NCBI GenBank assembly: GCA_964019135.1
Contig: OZ025249.1
Coordinates: forward strand, 30,579,759-30,643,758
Direction of reading: 5' to 3'
DNA: 64,000 nt
Source: Arenicola marina
Taxonomy: Eukaryota; Annelida; Polychaeta; Arenicolidae
Shown here: positions 33,201 to 44,511 of the stretch, piece by piece
Position numbering within the stretch: position 1 is the stretch's first letter
Layout of the letters: every line of letters starts with the position of its first letter
Position numbers and translations under genes: made by a program
The notes under the pieces: generated by a model
What the model was told of the DNA's origin: nothing
The model's database searches: none
Seen by the model: the letters and a program-made list of their open reading frames with translations, nothing else

Positions 33201-35811
33201 CACTCGTGGTATTTGCCTGCTACAGTTAGGTGCACGGGCGCTGTGAGGTTCGCCATGTGCCCAGCATCGCCGTCCCCAAGACTAGTTCATCTGCCTGGCG
33301 ATGACCTGTCATGCGCCTGTCATGGATGGTGACGTGGTTTTGCGTCCCCCCCCCTCCCCCCCCCCCCAGCAGTGCACTAATAATGACAGGAACAGGCGCG
33401 GATATCGCCTTCCAGTCAAGTGGCTCACCTCTCTCGCAGATGCAGATGGCGTAAAACTCTCAGGCCGAAATTGCTTTTTGAAACGCACTGAAACATTATT
33501 TTTTTGGGGGCCACCACCGTCCCCTTTCAATTGGCTGTATTATAGGTACAGCCGGCATGGTTTGTTCAATGAAACTTGAAAAGCCCGACATGGGGTTTTT
33601 AGCCCCGCCGGTAATTGCTACTTTTCACGACCATCTCAATATTCGTGCCACTTACCAGTGCCATGACCCCGCACCCCCGTCACCCCCCAACCCACCCTCA
33701 CCTCACTTCGCCTGACTCTTCAACTAGTCGTGAATATCAGCGGACTCACTCGATGCGTTGGCGCTATTTGTTTAATGACGCCACCGGGACATCTATATAC
33801 ATTGATTCACCGTCGCACCCTGCTAAATAAAACGCTCCATCCGTACAACGACAAACCCGAGACACCGTCACGACATCCTCGCTCCCCCCAGCGGTAACAC
33901 CCCTCTCCCCCCACCCCCCAACCCCCCGCCATACACACACACACTCACGGGGGTGAGGTTAACATTATTGCTCCTGGCCGTTGTAAAGGGTCGCCAAGGT
34001 ATAGGGGACCTGAATAACGAAACTTTGTTTTCTTCCCCTCCCGAGGTAATTTCGTTTTTTTATGCATTCGTGTTTCCAATGTGAAAAACACCTTCTTTGC
34101 GCTAACGAAATGGATCTTTCCAAACAAGCGCTTGAAGAGGATGGAGTTTTAATTGAGTGACTCAGTTGCGGCGGTTCGTAAGGGATAGCCCGCTGATAGC
34201 CCGCTGGTAGCCCGCTGAGACTACTCGAGTGGAGTTATAGGCGCTCGGCACGGTAGACAGACAACGGTCTTGGCGGGCGATGGTGGGGGTGTTGTGGAGC
34301 TAGAGAGGGGGGGTGTGGAGTGGGGGTGACCGTGAGGGTGGGGGAGGGGTCGTGCCGGGAGTGTCGTGTTTGCAGGCCACTCAATCCTGACAACCCACCA
34401 ATCCCACATTTCGGCCGCCCATCCGCGCGTCCCCCCCCCCGCCAATTCTGCGCCCCCCCCGCCCATTCTACCCCCCCCCCCCCCCACACACACACACACT
34501 TTCCCTCCCCCCTGAATCATCTAAAGATGTGTAAGCGATCCACTCTAGGGCACCACCACACGCAGGCCACTCTCCTGAATGTGACTAACGATGAAAGATG
34601 TATGATAGACGGAATTACGGAACAACATGTACCATTCGGAAGTGGGGGGTGGGGGGGGGGGGCGATGCAGGAGTAGGAGGAGGGGTGGTGGTGATGGGGG
34701 TCCTATTACCTTAATACCTCCGGAGGTCTCTCAATGCATTATTATCACGAGAGGTGGAAGGGGACCTGGGGGGGGGGGGGCGAGTCTCCTCATTAACGGC
34801 TAATAATGACAATGAAAAAAAGGGAAACCTCATCCACGTACTACCAACCTTAGGTATTATTAATGCCGGCCGTAAATAAGTGATAGGCTTCAGGGGTGTA
34901 TCATCTCTGTTAACGTGTCTCGATGGAACGTCTCGCTCTCTCCACCCGGTCTCGCGTGACTTGGGGTAACTCGAGCCTGCGAATTGTAAGTGCCCGTCGC
35001 TCGCTAAGCATACCTACAACTCGCACCATGCCCATGCCATGGTATCGTCTTGGCGTATCGTGGCCTGGCGACCCCATTACTAAATTTATAACATAACTAC
35101 GAAATGGCGCGCTAGAGGGCGGCACTATACTTTTTGAACCGGTTTTAAAATATACCCTTTGTCGAATAGTCGCTACGACTTTTACATATGGTGCTAACTG
35201 TGCTAACGGATGAGGAAGGGGGAAGGGAGGAGGGGGGGAGGGCGTATCGTGAGGTGACGGACCGACAGGTGACTGACCGAGGATCAACTGGTCGCGTAAC
35301 CCAACCTGTGTCCGTGTTATCAGTTTACCTGATATATTTGAGGCTCGCATCTATCCCTTCTCTCTGCTCTGCTTCATAGTGCAAGCATTCACTCCTTATA
35401 TGTGTATATATATATATATCATATATATATATATGTACATATAGCGAACCATACAGATTCTATTTACTGAGCCGTGTTTTGCCAGATGCAAATAGACACT
35501 TTTTTTCGGTCCGTTCCGGCACGTCAGGGGTGCGTGTGAAGAGGTCGAACCCGCGCCATTTAAGTCCTACCGGAGTCTTCGAGAGGTGTTTGTGCGCTGG
35601 AAGGGGAGTGGGGGAGGGAGGGAGTGGGGGTCAAACACATGGTGCCACCCCACAATCCCTGCTCAGGTTTTTCTGGCCCCGTCTGACGGCGGGTTATGGC
35701 TGCTCAGCGGGCGGTAGCGGCCTCCGAAGGACCCACAAACATACCCTAGTGACATCAAATGTGACATTACAGCCTGGCTGTTTGGGTTGCGGATTACCTG
35801 GTGTATTCACA
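33201..35811. other. Intronic mostly unique sequence
   Basis: Poly-C/G runs lie near 33349-33368, 34432-34482 and 34765-34780. TAGCCCGCTGATAGCCCGCT repeats lie at 34187-34217. A palindromic (AT) stretch lies at 35402-35440. I see no supported exon. Confidence 0.45.
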
Positions 35812-37149
35812 GTGAGGCAAGGCTAGCTGGGGTATTCACAGTAAGGCAAGGCTAGCTGGTGTATTCACAGTAAGGCAAGGCCAACTGGTGTATTCACAGT
35901 GAGGCAAGGCTAGCTGGTGTATTCACAGTAAGGCAAGGCTAGCTGGGGTATTCACAATAAGGCAAGGCTAGCTGGGGTATTCACAGTGAGGCAAGGCCAA
36001 CTGGTGTATTCACAGTGAGACAAGGCTAGCTGGTGTATTCTCAGTAAGGCAAGGCTAGCTGGTGTATTCACAGTGAGGCAAGGCCAACTGGTGTATTCAC
36101 AGTGAGGCAAGGCTAGCTGGTGTATTCACAGTAAGGCAAGGCTAGCTGGTGTATTCACAGTGAGGCAAGGCCAACTGGTGTATTCACAGTGAGGCAAGGC
36201 TAGCTGGGGTATTCACAGTGAGGCAAGGCCAACTGGTGTATTCACAGTGAGGCAAGGCCAACTGGTGTATTCACAGTGAGGCAAGGCTAGCTGGTGTATT
36301 CACAGTAAGGCAAGGCCAACTGGTGTATTCACAGTGAGGCAAGGCTAGCTGGGGTATTCATAGTGAGGCAAGGCCAACTGGTGTATTCACAGTGAGGCAA
36401 GCTAGCTGGTGTATTCACAGCGAGGCAAGGCCAACTGGTGTATTCACAGTGAGGCAAGGCTAGCTGGGGTATTCACAGTAAGGCAAGGCTAGCTGGTGTA
36501 TTCACAGTAAGGCAAGGCCAACTGGTGTATTCACAGTGAGGCAAGGCCAACTGGTTTATTCACAGTGAGGCAAGGCTAGCTGGGGTATTCACAGTAAGGC
36601 AAGGCTAGCTGGTGTATTCACAGCGAGGCAAGGCCAACTGGTGTATTCACAGTGAGGCAAGGCTAGCTGGGGTATTCACAGTAAGGCAAGGCTAGCTGGT
36701 GTATTCACAGTAAGGCAAGGCCAACTGGTGTATTCACAGTGAGGCAAGGCCAACTGGTGTATTCACAGTGAGGCAAGGCTAGCTGGGGTATTCACAGTAA
36801 GGCAAGGCTAGCTGGTGTATTCACAGTAAGGCAAGGCCAACTGGTGTATTCACAGTGAGGCAAGGCCAACTGGTGTATTCACAGTGAGGCAAGGCCAACT
36901 GGTGTATTCACAGTGATGCAAGGCTAGCTGGGGTATTCATAGTGAGGCAAGGCCAACTGGTGTATTCACAGTGAGGCAAGGCTAGCTGGGGTATTCATAG
37001 TGAGGCAAGGCCAACTGGTGTATTCACAGTGAGGCAAGGCCAACTGGTGTATTCACAGTGAGGCAAGGCCAACTGGTGTATTCACAGTGAGGCAAGGCCA
37101 ACCGGTGTATTCACAGTGAGGCAAGGCTAGCTGGTGTATTCACTGGGCA
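35812..37149. repeat. 29-bp minisatellite (GGTGTATTCACAGTGAGGCA...)
   Basis: About 45 copies of a 29-bp unit run GGTGTATTCACAGTGAGGCA then AGGCTAGCT. Variants interleave: GCTAGC or GCCAAC, GTGAGG or GTAAGG, GGGTATT or GTGTATT. Copies contact with no spacers, so it is not a CRISPR. The last unit ends in GTGTATTCACTGGGCA at 37134-37149. It lies in the 21-kb SSBP intron. Confidence 0.95.
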
Positions 37150-37175
37150 CTCGTACACGTACTGTTTGCGTATGA

Positions 37176-38941
37176 CAACAGTCCTCCCAGTGTATTCATA
37201 TGACAGCAGTCCACCCAGTGTATTCATATGACAACAGTCCACCCAGTGTATTCATATGGCAACAGTCCACCCAGTGTATTCATATGGCAACAGTCCACCC
37301 AGTGTATTCATATCGCAACAGTCCACCCACTGTATTCATATGGCAACAGTCCACCCAGTGTATTCATATGGCAACAGTCCACCCAGTGTATTCATAAGGC
37401 AACAGTCCACCCAGTGTATTCATATGGCAACAGTCCACCCAGTGTATTCATATGGCAACAGTCCACCCAGTGTATTCATATGGCAACAGTCCACCCAGTG
37501 TATTCATAAGGCAACAGTCCACCCAGTGTATTCATATGGCAACAGTCCACCCAGTGTATTCATAAGGCAACAGTCCACCCAGTGTATTCATATGGCAACA
37601 GTCCACCCAGTGTATTCATAAGGCAACAGTCCACCCAGTGTATTCATAAGGCAACAGTCCACCCAGTGTATTCATAAGGCAACAGTCCACCCAGTGTATT
37701 CATAAGGCAACAGTCCACCCAGTGTATTCATATGGCAACAGTCCACCCAGTGTATTCATAAGGCAACAGTCCACCCAGTGTATTCATAAGGCAACAGTCC
37801 ACCCAGTGTATTCATATGGCAACAGTCCACCCAGTGTATTCATATGGCAACAGTCCACCCAGTGTATTCATATGGCAACAGTCCACCTAGTGTATTCATA
37901 TGGCAACAGTCCACCCAGTGTATTCATAAGGCAACAGTCCACCCAGTGTATTCATAAGGCAACAGTCCACCCAGTGTATTCATATGGCAACAGTCCACCC
38001 AGTGTATTCATAAGGCAACAGTCCACCCAGTGTATTCATATGGCAACAGTCCACCCAGTGTATTCATAAGGCAACAGTCCACCCAGTGTATTCATAAGGC
38101 AACAGTCCACCCAGTATATTCATAAGGCAACAGTCCACCCAGTGTATTCATATGGCAACAGTCCACCCAGTGTATTCATAAGGCAACAGTCCACCCAGTG
38201 TATTCATAAGGCAACAGTCCACCCAGTGTATTCATAAGGCAACAGTCCACCCAGTATATTCATAAGGCAACAGTCCACCCAGTGTATTCATATGGCAACA
38301 GTCCACCCAGTGTATTCATAAGGCAACAGTCCACCCAGTGTATTCATATGGCAACAGTCCACCCAGTGTATTCATAAGGCAACAGTCCACCCAGTGTATT
38401 CATAAGGCAACAGTCCACCCAGTGTATTCATAAGGCAACAGTCCACCCAGTATATTCATAAGGCAACAGTCCACCCAGTGTATTCATATGGCAACAGTCC
38501 ACCCAGTGTATTCATATGGCAACAGTCCACCCAGTGTATTCATAAGGCAACAGTCCACCCAGTGTATTCATAAGGCAACAGTCCACCCAGTGTATTCATA
38601 AGGCAACAGTCCACCCAGTGTATTCATATGGCAACAGTCCACCCAGTGTATTCATAAGGCAACAGTCCACCCAGTGTATTCATATGGCAACAGTCCACCC
38701 AGTGTATTCATAAGGCAACAGTCCACCCAGTGTATTCATATGGCAACAGTCCACCCAGTGTATTCATAAGGCAACAGTCCACCCAGTATATTCATATGGC
38801 AACAGTCCACCCAGTGTATTCATAAGGCAACAGTCCACCCAGTGTATTCATATGGCAACAGTCCACCCAGTGTATTCATATGGCAACAGTCCACCCAGTG
38901 TATTCATATGGCAACAGTCCACCCAGTGTATTCACTGGGCA
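37176..38941. repeat. 28-bp minisatellite (CAACAGTCCACCCAGTGTAT...)
   Basis: About 63 copies of a 28-bp unit run CAACAGTCCACCCAGTGTAT then TCATATGG. Two main variants, TATGG and TAAGG, are interspersed, plus a rarer GTATATT variant. Divergence is very low. It shares GTGTATTCA and GGCAA in the same order with the adjoining 29-bp array, and its last unit also ends in GTGTATTCACTGGGCA (38926-38941). Frames are open only because of repetition. Confidence 0.95.
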
Positions 38942-40154
38942 GTTCCTAACAGTTTCTAGTGGATTCAATGATCAATGCATCGATTCATTCATCCGCTCGA
39001 TTCATCATCGCTTTTTCCCCAATAGGCCATTTCAACGCCCGCGTTTTGTCTGTAGATATCAAACTACTTATAGCTACCAGCACGAGGCGACCGAGGCTGT
39101 AGCGCCACCCCCTGCGATACACCTGCGATGCGCGACCTATGCATACATATTACTAATCCCTTCGTTGTTGTTGGCTGGGCCATGTCCTAACGACCGATCA
39201 CATACAATGTATCTGCACTGAAGGGTTTGGGATGGACTCAATGACCGCTAGGCCTCCGGCCAGAACACGTGACCGGACCGCCTGCTGACCGGACGTCCGG
39301 TCCGCCGAAATCGATAACTTCCGGTAATTCTGACACACTACTTGGCCCCAGAAGCGAAAGCGGAATTACTGCAGCATTAGATATATTGTTATAACAGAAA
39401 CGGGATATAGCATACAATTTATGTATATAATGTATCAGGTGGGACCGCGTACGTATAGCGGTTATCAGCGGATATTCACCAGTCGCCAGTTTCCTTGGCG
39501 ACGATTATACAGGTGTAAGGTGACCATCCGTGGATCTATTCTTTTACGACTAGTTTATTAATTCCCAAGTTTCCATTTATGCAAAAACCGACCGCTATTC
39601 ATCTTACACTGCGCAGTTATTGCGAGCGGGGAAGCCTGATATATATATTTCACACAGCGCTTGGGAGCAGGGCTGGCCGGGCGCAAATCGGTGACTCGAC
39701 TACGGAAAACCTGATCTGGGCTGGGTCCCCATCACTTCTCCCGTCTGTGCGCGGCGCGCGGTTCGTTTTACATCTCTTAGTGTTCATTAGTGCCATGGAT
39801 TATTAGTTTCTAGGGAGGCTAATACATCATGATATATTATTCTCTTTCCGACCATCAGTGAATGACCCTCCCGCTCTGTGACATTGGGGGCATGCTTCCA
39901 GCCCGCCACTCTACCCGCCCCCCTCACGCCTCTCCCTATATACCCACCACCCGTTGCTATTACGTACGGCCCAACCTTCCCCGCACCTCCCCCCCCCCCG
40001 GACCTTCGCCCGTCTCGGCCTTCACTTACACCGCTCCCGTCCCCCCGCCCCCGACACCCTCACGGTACTCGTTGGCATCGAGGGGAGATGTCTGCAGCGA
40101 TGCCTATTAGGGTCACGCCATTCGCACCTCGTCTCATCAACCGACACCTCTGCC
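38942..40154. other. Intronic unique sequence
   Basis: AT-rich and unique, then C-rich from about 39900. I see nothing supportable. Confidence 0.5.
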
Positions 40155-40985
40155 CCAGCTCCTCCTTGTCATGCCAAACAGCCGCCCTACTCTCCTCCTC
40201 CTTGTCATGCCAAGCAACCACCCCCTCCTCCTCCTCCTTGTCATGCCAAGCAGCCACCCCCCTCTCTTCCTCCTCGTCATGCCAAACAGCCACCCCCTCT
40301 CGTCGTCATGCCAAACAACCACCCCCTCCTCCGCCTCCTTGTCATGCCAAACAGCCACCCCCTCTCGTCGTCATGCCAAACAGCCACCCCCTCCTCCGCC
40401 TCCTTGTCATGCCAAAGAGCCACCCCCTCTCCTCCTCCTCGTCTTGCCAAACAGCCACCCCCTCTCGTCGTCATGCCAAACAGCCACCCCCCTCTCCTCC
40501 TCCTCGTCTTGCCAGAGAGCCACCCCCCTCTACTCCTCCTTGTCATGCCAAAGAGCCACCCCCCTCTCATCCTCCTCGTCTTGCCAAACAGCCACCCCCC
40601 TCTCTTCCTCATCGTCATGCCAAACAGCCACCCCCTCCTCCTCCTCCTTGTCATGCCAAACAGCCACCCCCTCCTCCTCCTCCTTGTCATGCCAAGCAGC
40701 CACTCCCCTCTCCTCCTCCTTGTCATGCCAAGCAGCCACCCCCTCCTCCTCCTCCTTGTCATGCCAAACAGCCACCCCCCTCTCTTCCTCCTCGTCATGC
40801 CAAACAGCCACCCCCCTCTCTTCCTCCTCGTCATTCCAAACAGCCACCCCCCTCTCTTCCTCCTCGTCATGCCAAACAGCCACCCCCTCTCGTCGTCATG
40901 CCAAACAGCCACCCCATCCTCCCCCGCCTCATCACGCCAAACAGTCACACGCCACCCTCCCCCCCCCCCCCCCCCCCATCATGCC
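40155..40985. repeat. 36-bp (and 29-bp variant) C-rich minisatellite
   Basis: About 22 copies of a 36-bp unit run CATGCCAAACAGCCACCCCC then TCCTCCTCCTCCTTGT, with CTCTCTTCCTCCTCGT variants and a shorter 29-bp CTCTCGTCGT version. The 36-bp period keeps all frames, giving long ORFs on both strands (KQPPPPPPPCHA on +, GVAVWHDEEEER on -). Openness in several frames of both strands argues against coding. It ends in a poly-C run at 40960-40977. Confidence 0.92.
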
Positions 40986-41679
40986 AAGCAACCATCGTTT
41001 TCGTTCTCGGCGGGCAATCTGTGAGGTGGCTTGTCCTCTCCGCCTTCCCAAGCCACCCCCCACCCCCCCCACCGCCCCCCCCTCTCATCTGCCTGTCTCT
41101 CAACCCTACAACCCACAACCTCCCTCCATCTGCACCCACTCTCCATCTCTGGTTCCCCGAAGCAGTTCAATTGCCCACAACACTGGGTATTAGAGGTGTT
41201 GAGCAATGCATAGACCCCCAACCCCCCCAACCCCCCCCACCCCCCACCACCCCCAGCCCCGACCTGTTCGTCGTTCATTCTCATTATTCCCAATACAATG
41301 CGAGTCGCTGGCTACAAATATCTGTGTAGTCTATTGTTGTTGGGTAGTTTTTTTTTTACCCTTTAGGGAAGGAGGGGGTAATAATGTGTTGAGCGTGTTG
41401 TTTAAACGTGTTTTGTAAATTTCGGTGTGATTACCGTGTTATCCCGGCGTCCGCCCATCGTGCGCCCAGACAGGTTGGATAATCAACACACCCGAGGTAC
41501 GACTTCAAAATGGCGTCATCACCGTTGTAATTTCATATAGTACAATCACCCCCGTCCCTCCCCTCCCCTTAATTAAAAAAAATCAGCGCATATCTTATTT
41601 CATCGTTTTTATTACCTAATTCATGACTCGCGATTAATTTACAATCTAGCCTGTTAGTAACCCGATGTTATTGATGGGG
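40986..41679. other. Intronic C-rich then AT-rich sequence
   Basis: C-rich low-complexity sequence to about 41265, unique thereafter. Confidence 0.5.
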
Positions 41680-41845
41680 GAATGTCACGTGCTCTTCTCA
41701 AGAGACCCGATGCGGCGTTCGGCGCGGCGTGCGCATGCGCCCTCGCGTTCATATTATGCAAGGGGCCACTAAAAGGAAATATGATTCTAATACGGTTGGT
41801 CGTTAAACCGTACTTAGTATGAATTAATTATACGGCCAATGGGAG
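41680..41845. promoter_or_regulatory. Candidate internal promoter: E-box, NRF1 site, CCAAT box
   Basis: CACGTG lies at 41686-41691 and an NRF1-type TGCGCATGCGCC at 41730-41741 within a CpG-dense patch. GGCCAATGGG, a strong CCAAT box, lies at 41834-41843. An AGATAAATA stretch follows near 41866. NRF1 plus CCAAT is typical of TATA-less promoters. The position, about 1.6 kb before exon C, would suit a downstream promoter of SSBP. This is inference from motifs alone. Confidence 0.35.
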
Positions 41846-43476
41846 GCGAACATGATGTGAGACGGAGATAAATACTGCAATTATGACAGGTACAGCCGGG
41901 GAAAGTTACGCTGTCCCCAATGGTAGTATGTCTCTAGGTTTGTTCTGCCTCTGGTGAACCGTGTGTTATCCGTATTGCAGGTCTTCCCTTGACGTCTGAG
42001 ATCTATCTATGCATTTTGTGTCTTTACTAATGTTATATTTTAATTATTAATATATAATATGCCTTTAAATGCGTCGGGCTGTTTCAGACGTACGTTATTG
42101 ACTAACGGAAAGGCATGCCAGCCTTTACTCACTTGAACAATATTTTAGATATTCTATGTGGACATTATATATGTATTTATTCACTATAATCTAAGCGTAC
42201 CCGACATAATTATAATTATAAATAAAACGTGATGAAAGAACTATTAATCTGTTGTTTTTTAGGTGTACTTAATCTCGGAAGATTGTATTTCTGTTTTACG
42301 GTAACGGTATTGACACGTCACACTGTTAACGTGTCACGTTAACGACGTCGCTATTGGATCCATGGAAAAGAATGAAACTGCCTCAGTCCAGCAAAATTTT
42401 CTATTTAGACGTCTTGTCCAAGTCGCTAATCCTCCATCACGCGAAAGCCTTAGCTTCAAGCCCCCCCCCCCCTACCCCCGTTACCCCCCGCTCAATAGCT
42501 TCCCCAAGAGGCCCCACAAAGGTGCTGCACAAAGAGCCCCCCCCGCAATGAGTTTAACTCCCCCCCCCCCCTCTTATATAGCCTGTCCATGAGGCCCTAA
42601 AGAGCTTGGACTTCATGTCCCTCCTAGAAACTCCCCTCCACCCACCCCCTCCTGCTGAGGCCAACCCCCGCGACAGTCATATTCGTGGTTGAGTATGCAT
42701 ACAGCCAGTGGTCTATCTGCAATGTATGCTGGCCGTGGAGCATCAGAGATGGTGACCGTTGTTCCTTAACATCGCATCGCATCGGAGTGCTACTCTCCAA
42801 AGGGCGCTGCTGAAAATGCTCATTACGGTGTCCGTAGTCCCCCGTCCAGGCAGAGCATCCTCACTACCAAGCAGAGCATCACGCAGGTCCCAGCGACAGA
42901 TATGTAAATAGGTAGAAATGTCACCACCTGGTGGGCGGGAGTTGTTGCCCTGATGAGGCAATGGCACCATGGTTGCCATGGTAACCATTGTCTACCGCCT
43001 TCAGTGGGTGTCGGCGCGTCGCTCCCTTTTACCATCGGTGACACATAGGTCAGCTATCTGTCACCTTGACCTCCTCCAGCTCCGCACCCTCTCAATTCCA
43101 CCCCCCTCCTCCTACCCCCCCTTACTCCCATTATCCTACCCCCCCCCCCCTCCGCGGCCCCTACACACACCCAACACCCAGCCACTCCCCTTGCCCTCAG
43201 CACGCACGCGTCGCTCAAATCCCGCTCTTCAGGAGCGTGACTTCATTTTCGGTAAATAGATATTGTGGCAGTTTTTTTCTTTTTTCCTTTTCATCTGGCG
43301 AGTGACTATCTGCCGAGACCGTGAAGCTTAGAGACCGCGCCCGGATATTGGTGATTGCTTCTGATCGTGGCTTTTCTCTCTCTCTCTCTCCCTCTCCCCC
43401 CTCCCCCCCCCCGTCCCCACGCTCTTTCTCTCCCTGCCCCGCCCCGCCCCGTTGGCCGGCCCCACCCCTCTTGCAG
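41846..43476. other. 3' part of the SSBP large intron
   Basis: AT-rich to 42300, then C-run-rich. Poly-C runs lie near 42463-42472, 42558-42571 and 43140-43150. The final 100 bp is the polypyrimidine tract for exon C. Confidence 0.6.
42308..42350. promoter_or_regulatory. Small dyad TGACACGT / ACGTGTCA with GTTAAC sites
   Basis: TGACACGT and ACGTGTCA form an 8-bp inverted repeat around a 10-bp centre, with two GTTAAC motifs and a nearby GACGTC. It could be a transcription-factor site; function is unknown. Confidence 0.3.
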
Positions 43477-43533
43477 CCCTTTATGTCTCCCCGGTACGGC
43501 GGCCCGCGAGGACCAGTCCGGATGCCGAACCAG
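43477..43533 (+). CDS. SSBP3: SSBP internal exon C: PFMSPRYGG segment
   Basis: This exon encodes 19 residues in phase 0: PFMSPRYGGPRGPVRMPNQ. It is preceded by a pyrimidine tract of about 100 bp (43375-43472) ending ttgcag and followed by the donor GTAGAC. The string is the family signature PFMSPRYAGGPRPPIRMGNQ of vertebrate SSBP2/3/4, with one Gly deleted and conservative changes. Drosophila has a related PFMGGPRYPGG. This is the most diagnostic exon in the window. The donor has A at position +5 instead of G, so it is not perfect, but the exon ends exactly where the homology does. Confidence 0.92.
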
Positions 43534-44511
43534 GTAGACTTCAATGTGAGTGTTGTGTAGGGAACTGGAGTCGACACTGTGTGGACACACGACAGTACGT
43601 CGCTGGGTAGTAGTAGCAGTAGTAGCACGCAAGACGCGGAAGCCGCCTCCGCCTCGAAATCTGTTTTCATTTATTAAGAGAGCATGAAATACTTTACTTG
43701 AGCAGTAGACTTTTTAAAACAGATTTAGTCTTTAAAGCCATTTCATATTTAGAATTTGTATACCTAGTACTTTTTGTTGCTATACATGTATGAAGATGCG
43801 GTGTAATTATAATACTTTAATGTCGTGTTTACTCTGTATTTAGTGACTTGCCGTAGTTATTTTTCCTTTTTTTATCGTGCTTTTTTTATCGTGTTTATTC
43901 TGCACATAGTACATGTAGAAGCTTCGTGTTGTGCCGTTGATTTTGACGCCATGCCATGTGTACAATACGTTTTGTCTCTTCCAGTGTCGGCCGCTAAGGA
44001 GCCGCTATGGCTAGGCTATTAGCAGCCTGTATCAACGTTCATGTATATATGTATATGCATAAATCAATTTTTTGGAAATATTTGAAAAAAAAAGAGTAAT
44101 ATAAAAATATTTATCAAAATATCACACAATTAATCATCTTATCGTAGATTTGTGTCGCTTTGAACTAACGCCAATAGTCATATAGCAGCACTGAGTCAGT
44201 ATGATCGTTAATGCCACGCGAGATTTCCGAGATAGTTGTCAGTGTAGCCATGGAGATGGTTGAAAGCCTCATGCCTACTGTTTATGTAGGCCCCACTCGG
44301 CGGCCACCCGGAGTGTTTCCGCTGGGTAATGAGGTAACGGCCATGACAGATAGGTCGCATGGAACGTGATGACATTTCCTAAACACCGGCTCGCTCTTTT
44401 AAGGCTATGTGGGAATGTATCAGTGCGTGTTTTTGTATAACCTCTTCTAATAATTGCCTTGGGTGCCCCCCCCCCCTCCCCCCTCTCTCTCTCTTTCTCT
44501 CCGCTTTGCAG
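43534..44511 (+). other. SSBP intron between exons C and D
   Basis: This is about 1 kb of AT-rich unique sequence with poly-A/poly-T stretches around 43860-44110 and a pyrimidine tract (44466-44508) ahead of exon D. I see no other feature in it. Confidence 0.75.

Larger units (their letters stand above)
22160..43476 (+). other. SSBP 21.3-kb intron between exons B and C
   Basis: This intron is bounded by GTAGGT after exon B and a long pyrimidine tract with CAG before exon C. It contains the nested SINEs at 22983-23454, a foldback element at 24727-25193, a Gly/Pro-codon-like GC minisatellite at 26440-27085, a CT-rich tract at 27955-28340, the 29-bp and 28-bp arrays at 35812-38941, a 36-bp array at 40155-40985 and a promoter-like block at 41680-41845. 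I recognise no coding exon in it. Confidence 0.7.

Noticed and set aside
35812-38941. CRISPR array (repeats of 28-29 bp)
   Set aside because: The units are contiguous with no unique spacers, and the setting is an animal intron.
39878-41329. 483-residue Pro/Ser-rich protein
   Set aside because: It spans a 36-bp minisatellite and poly-C tracts, and equally long frames occur on the other strand. It lies inside an SSBP intron.
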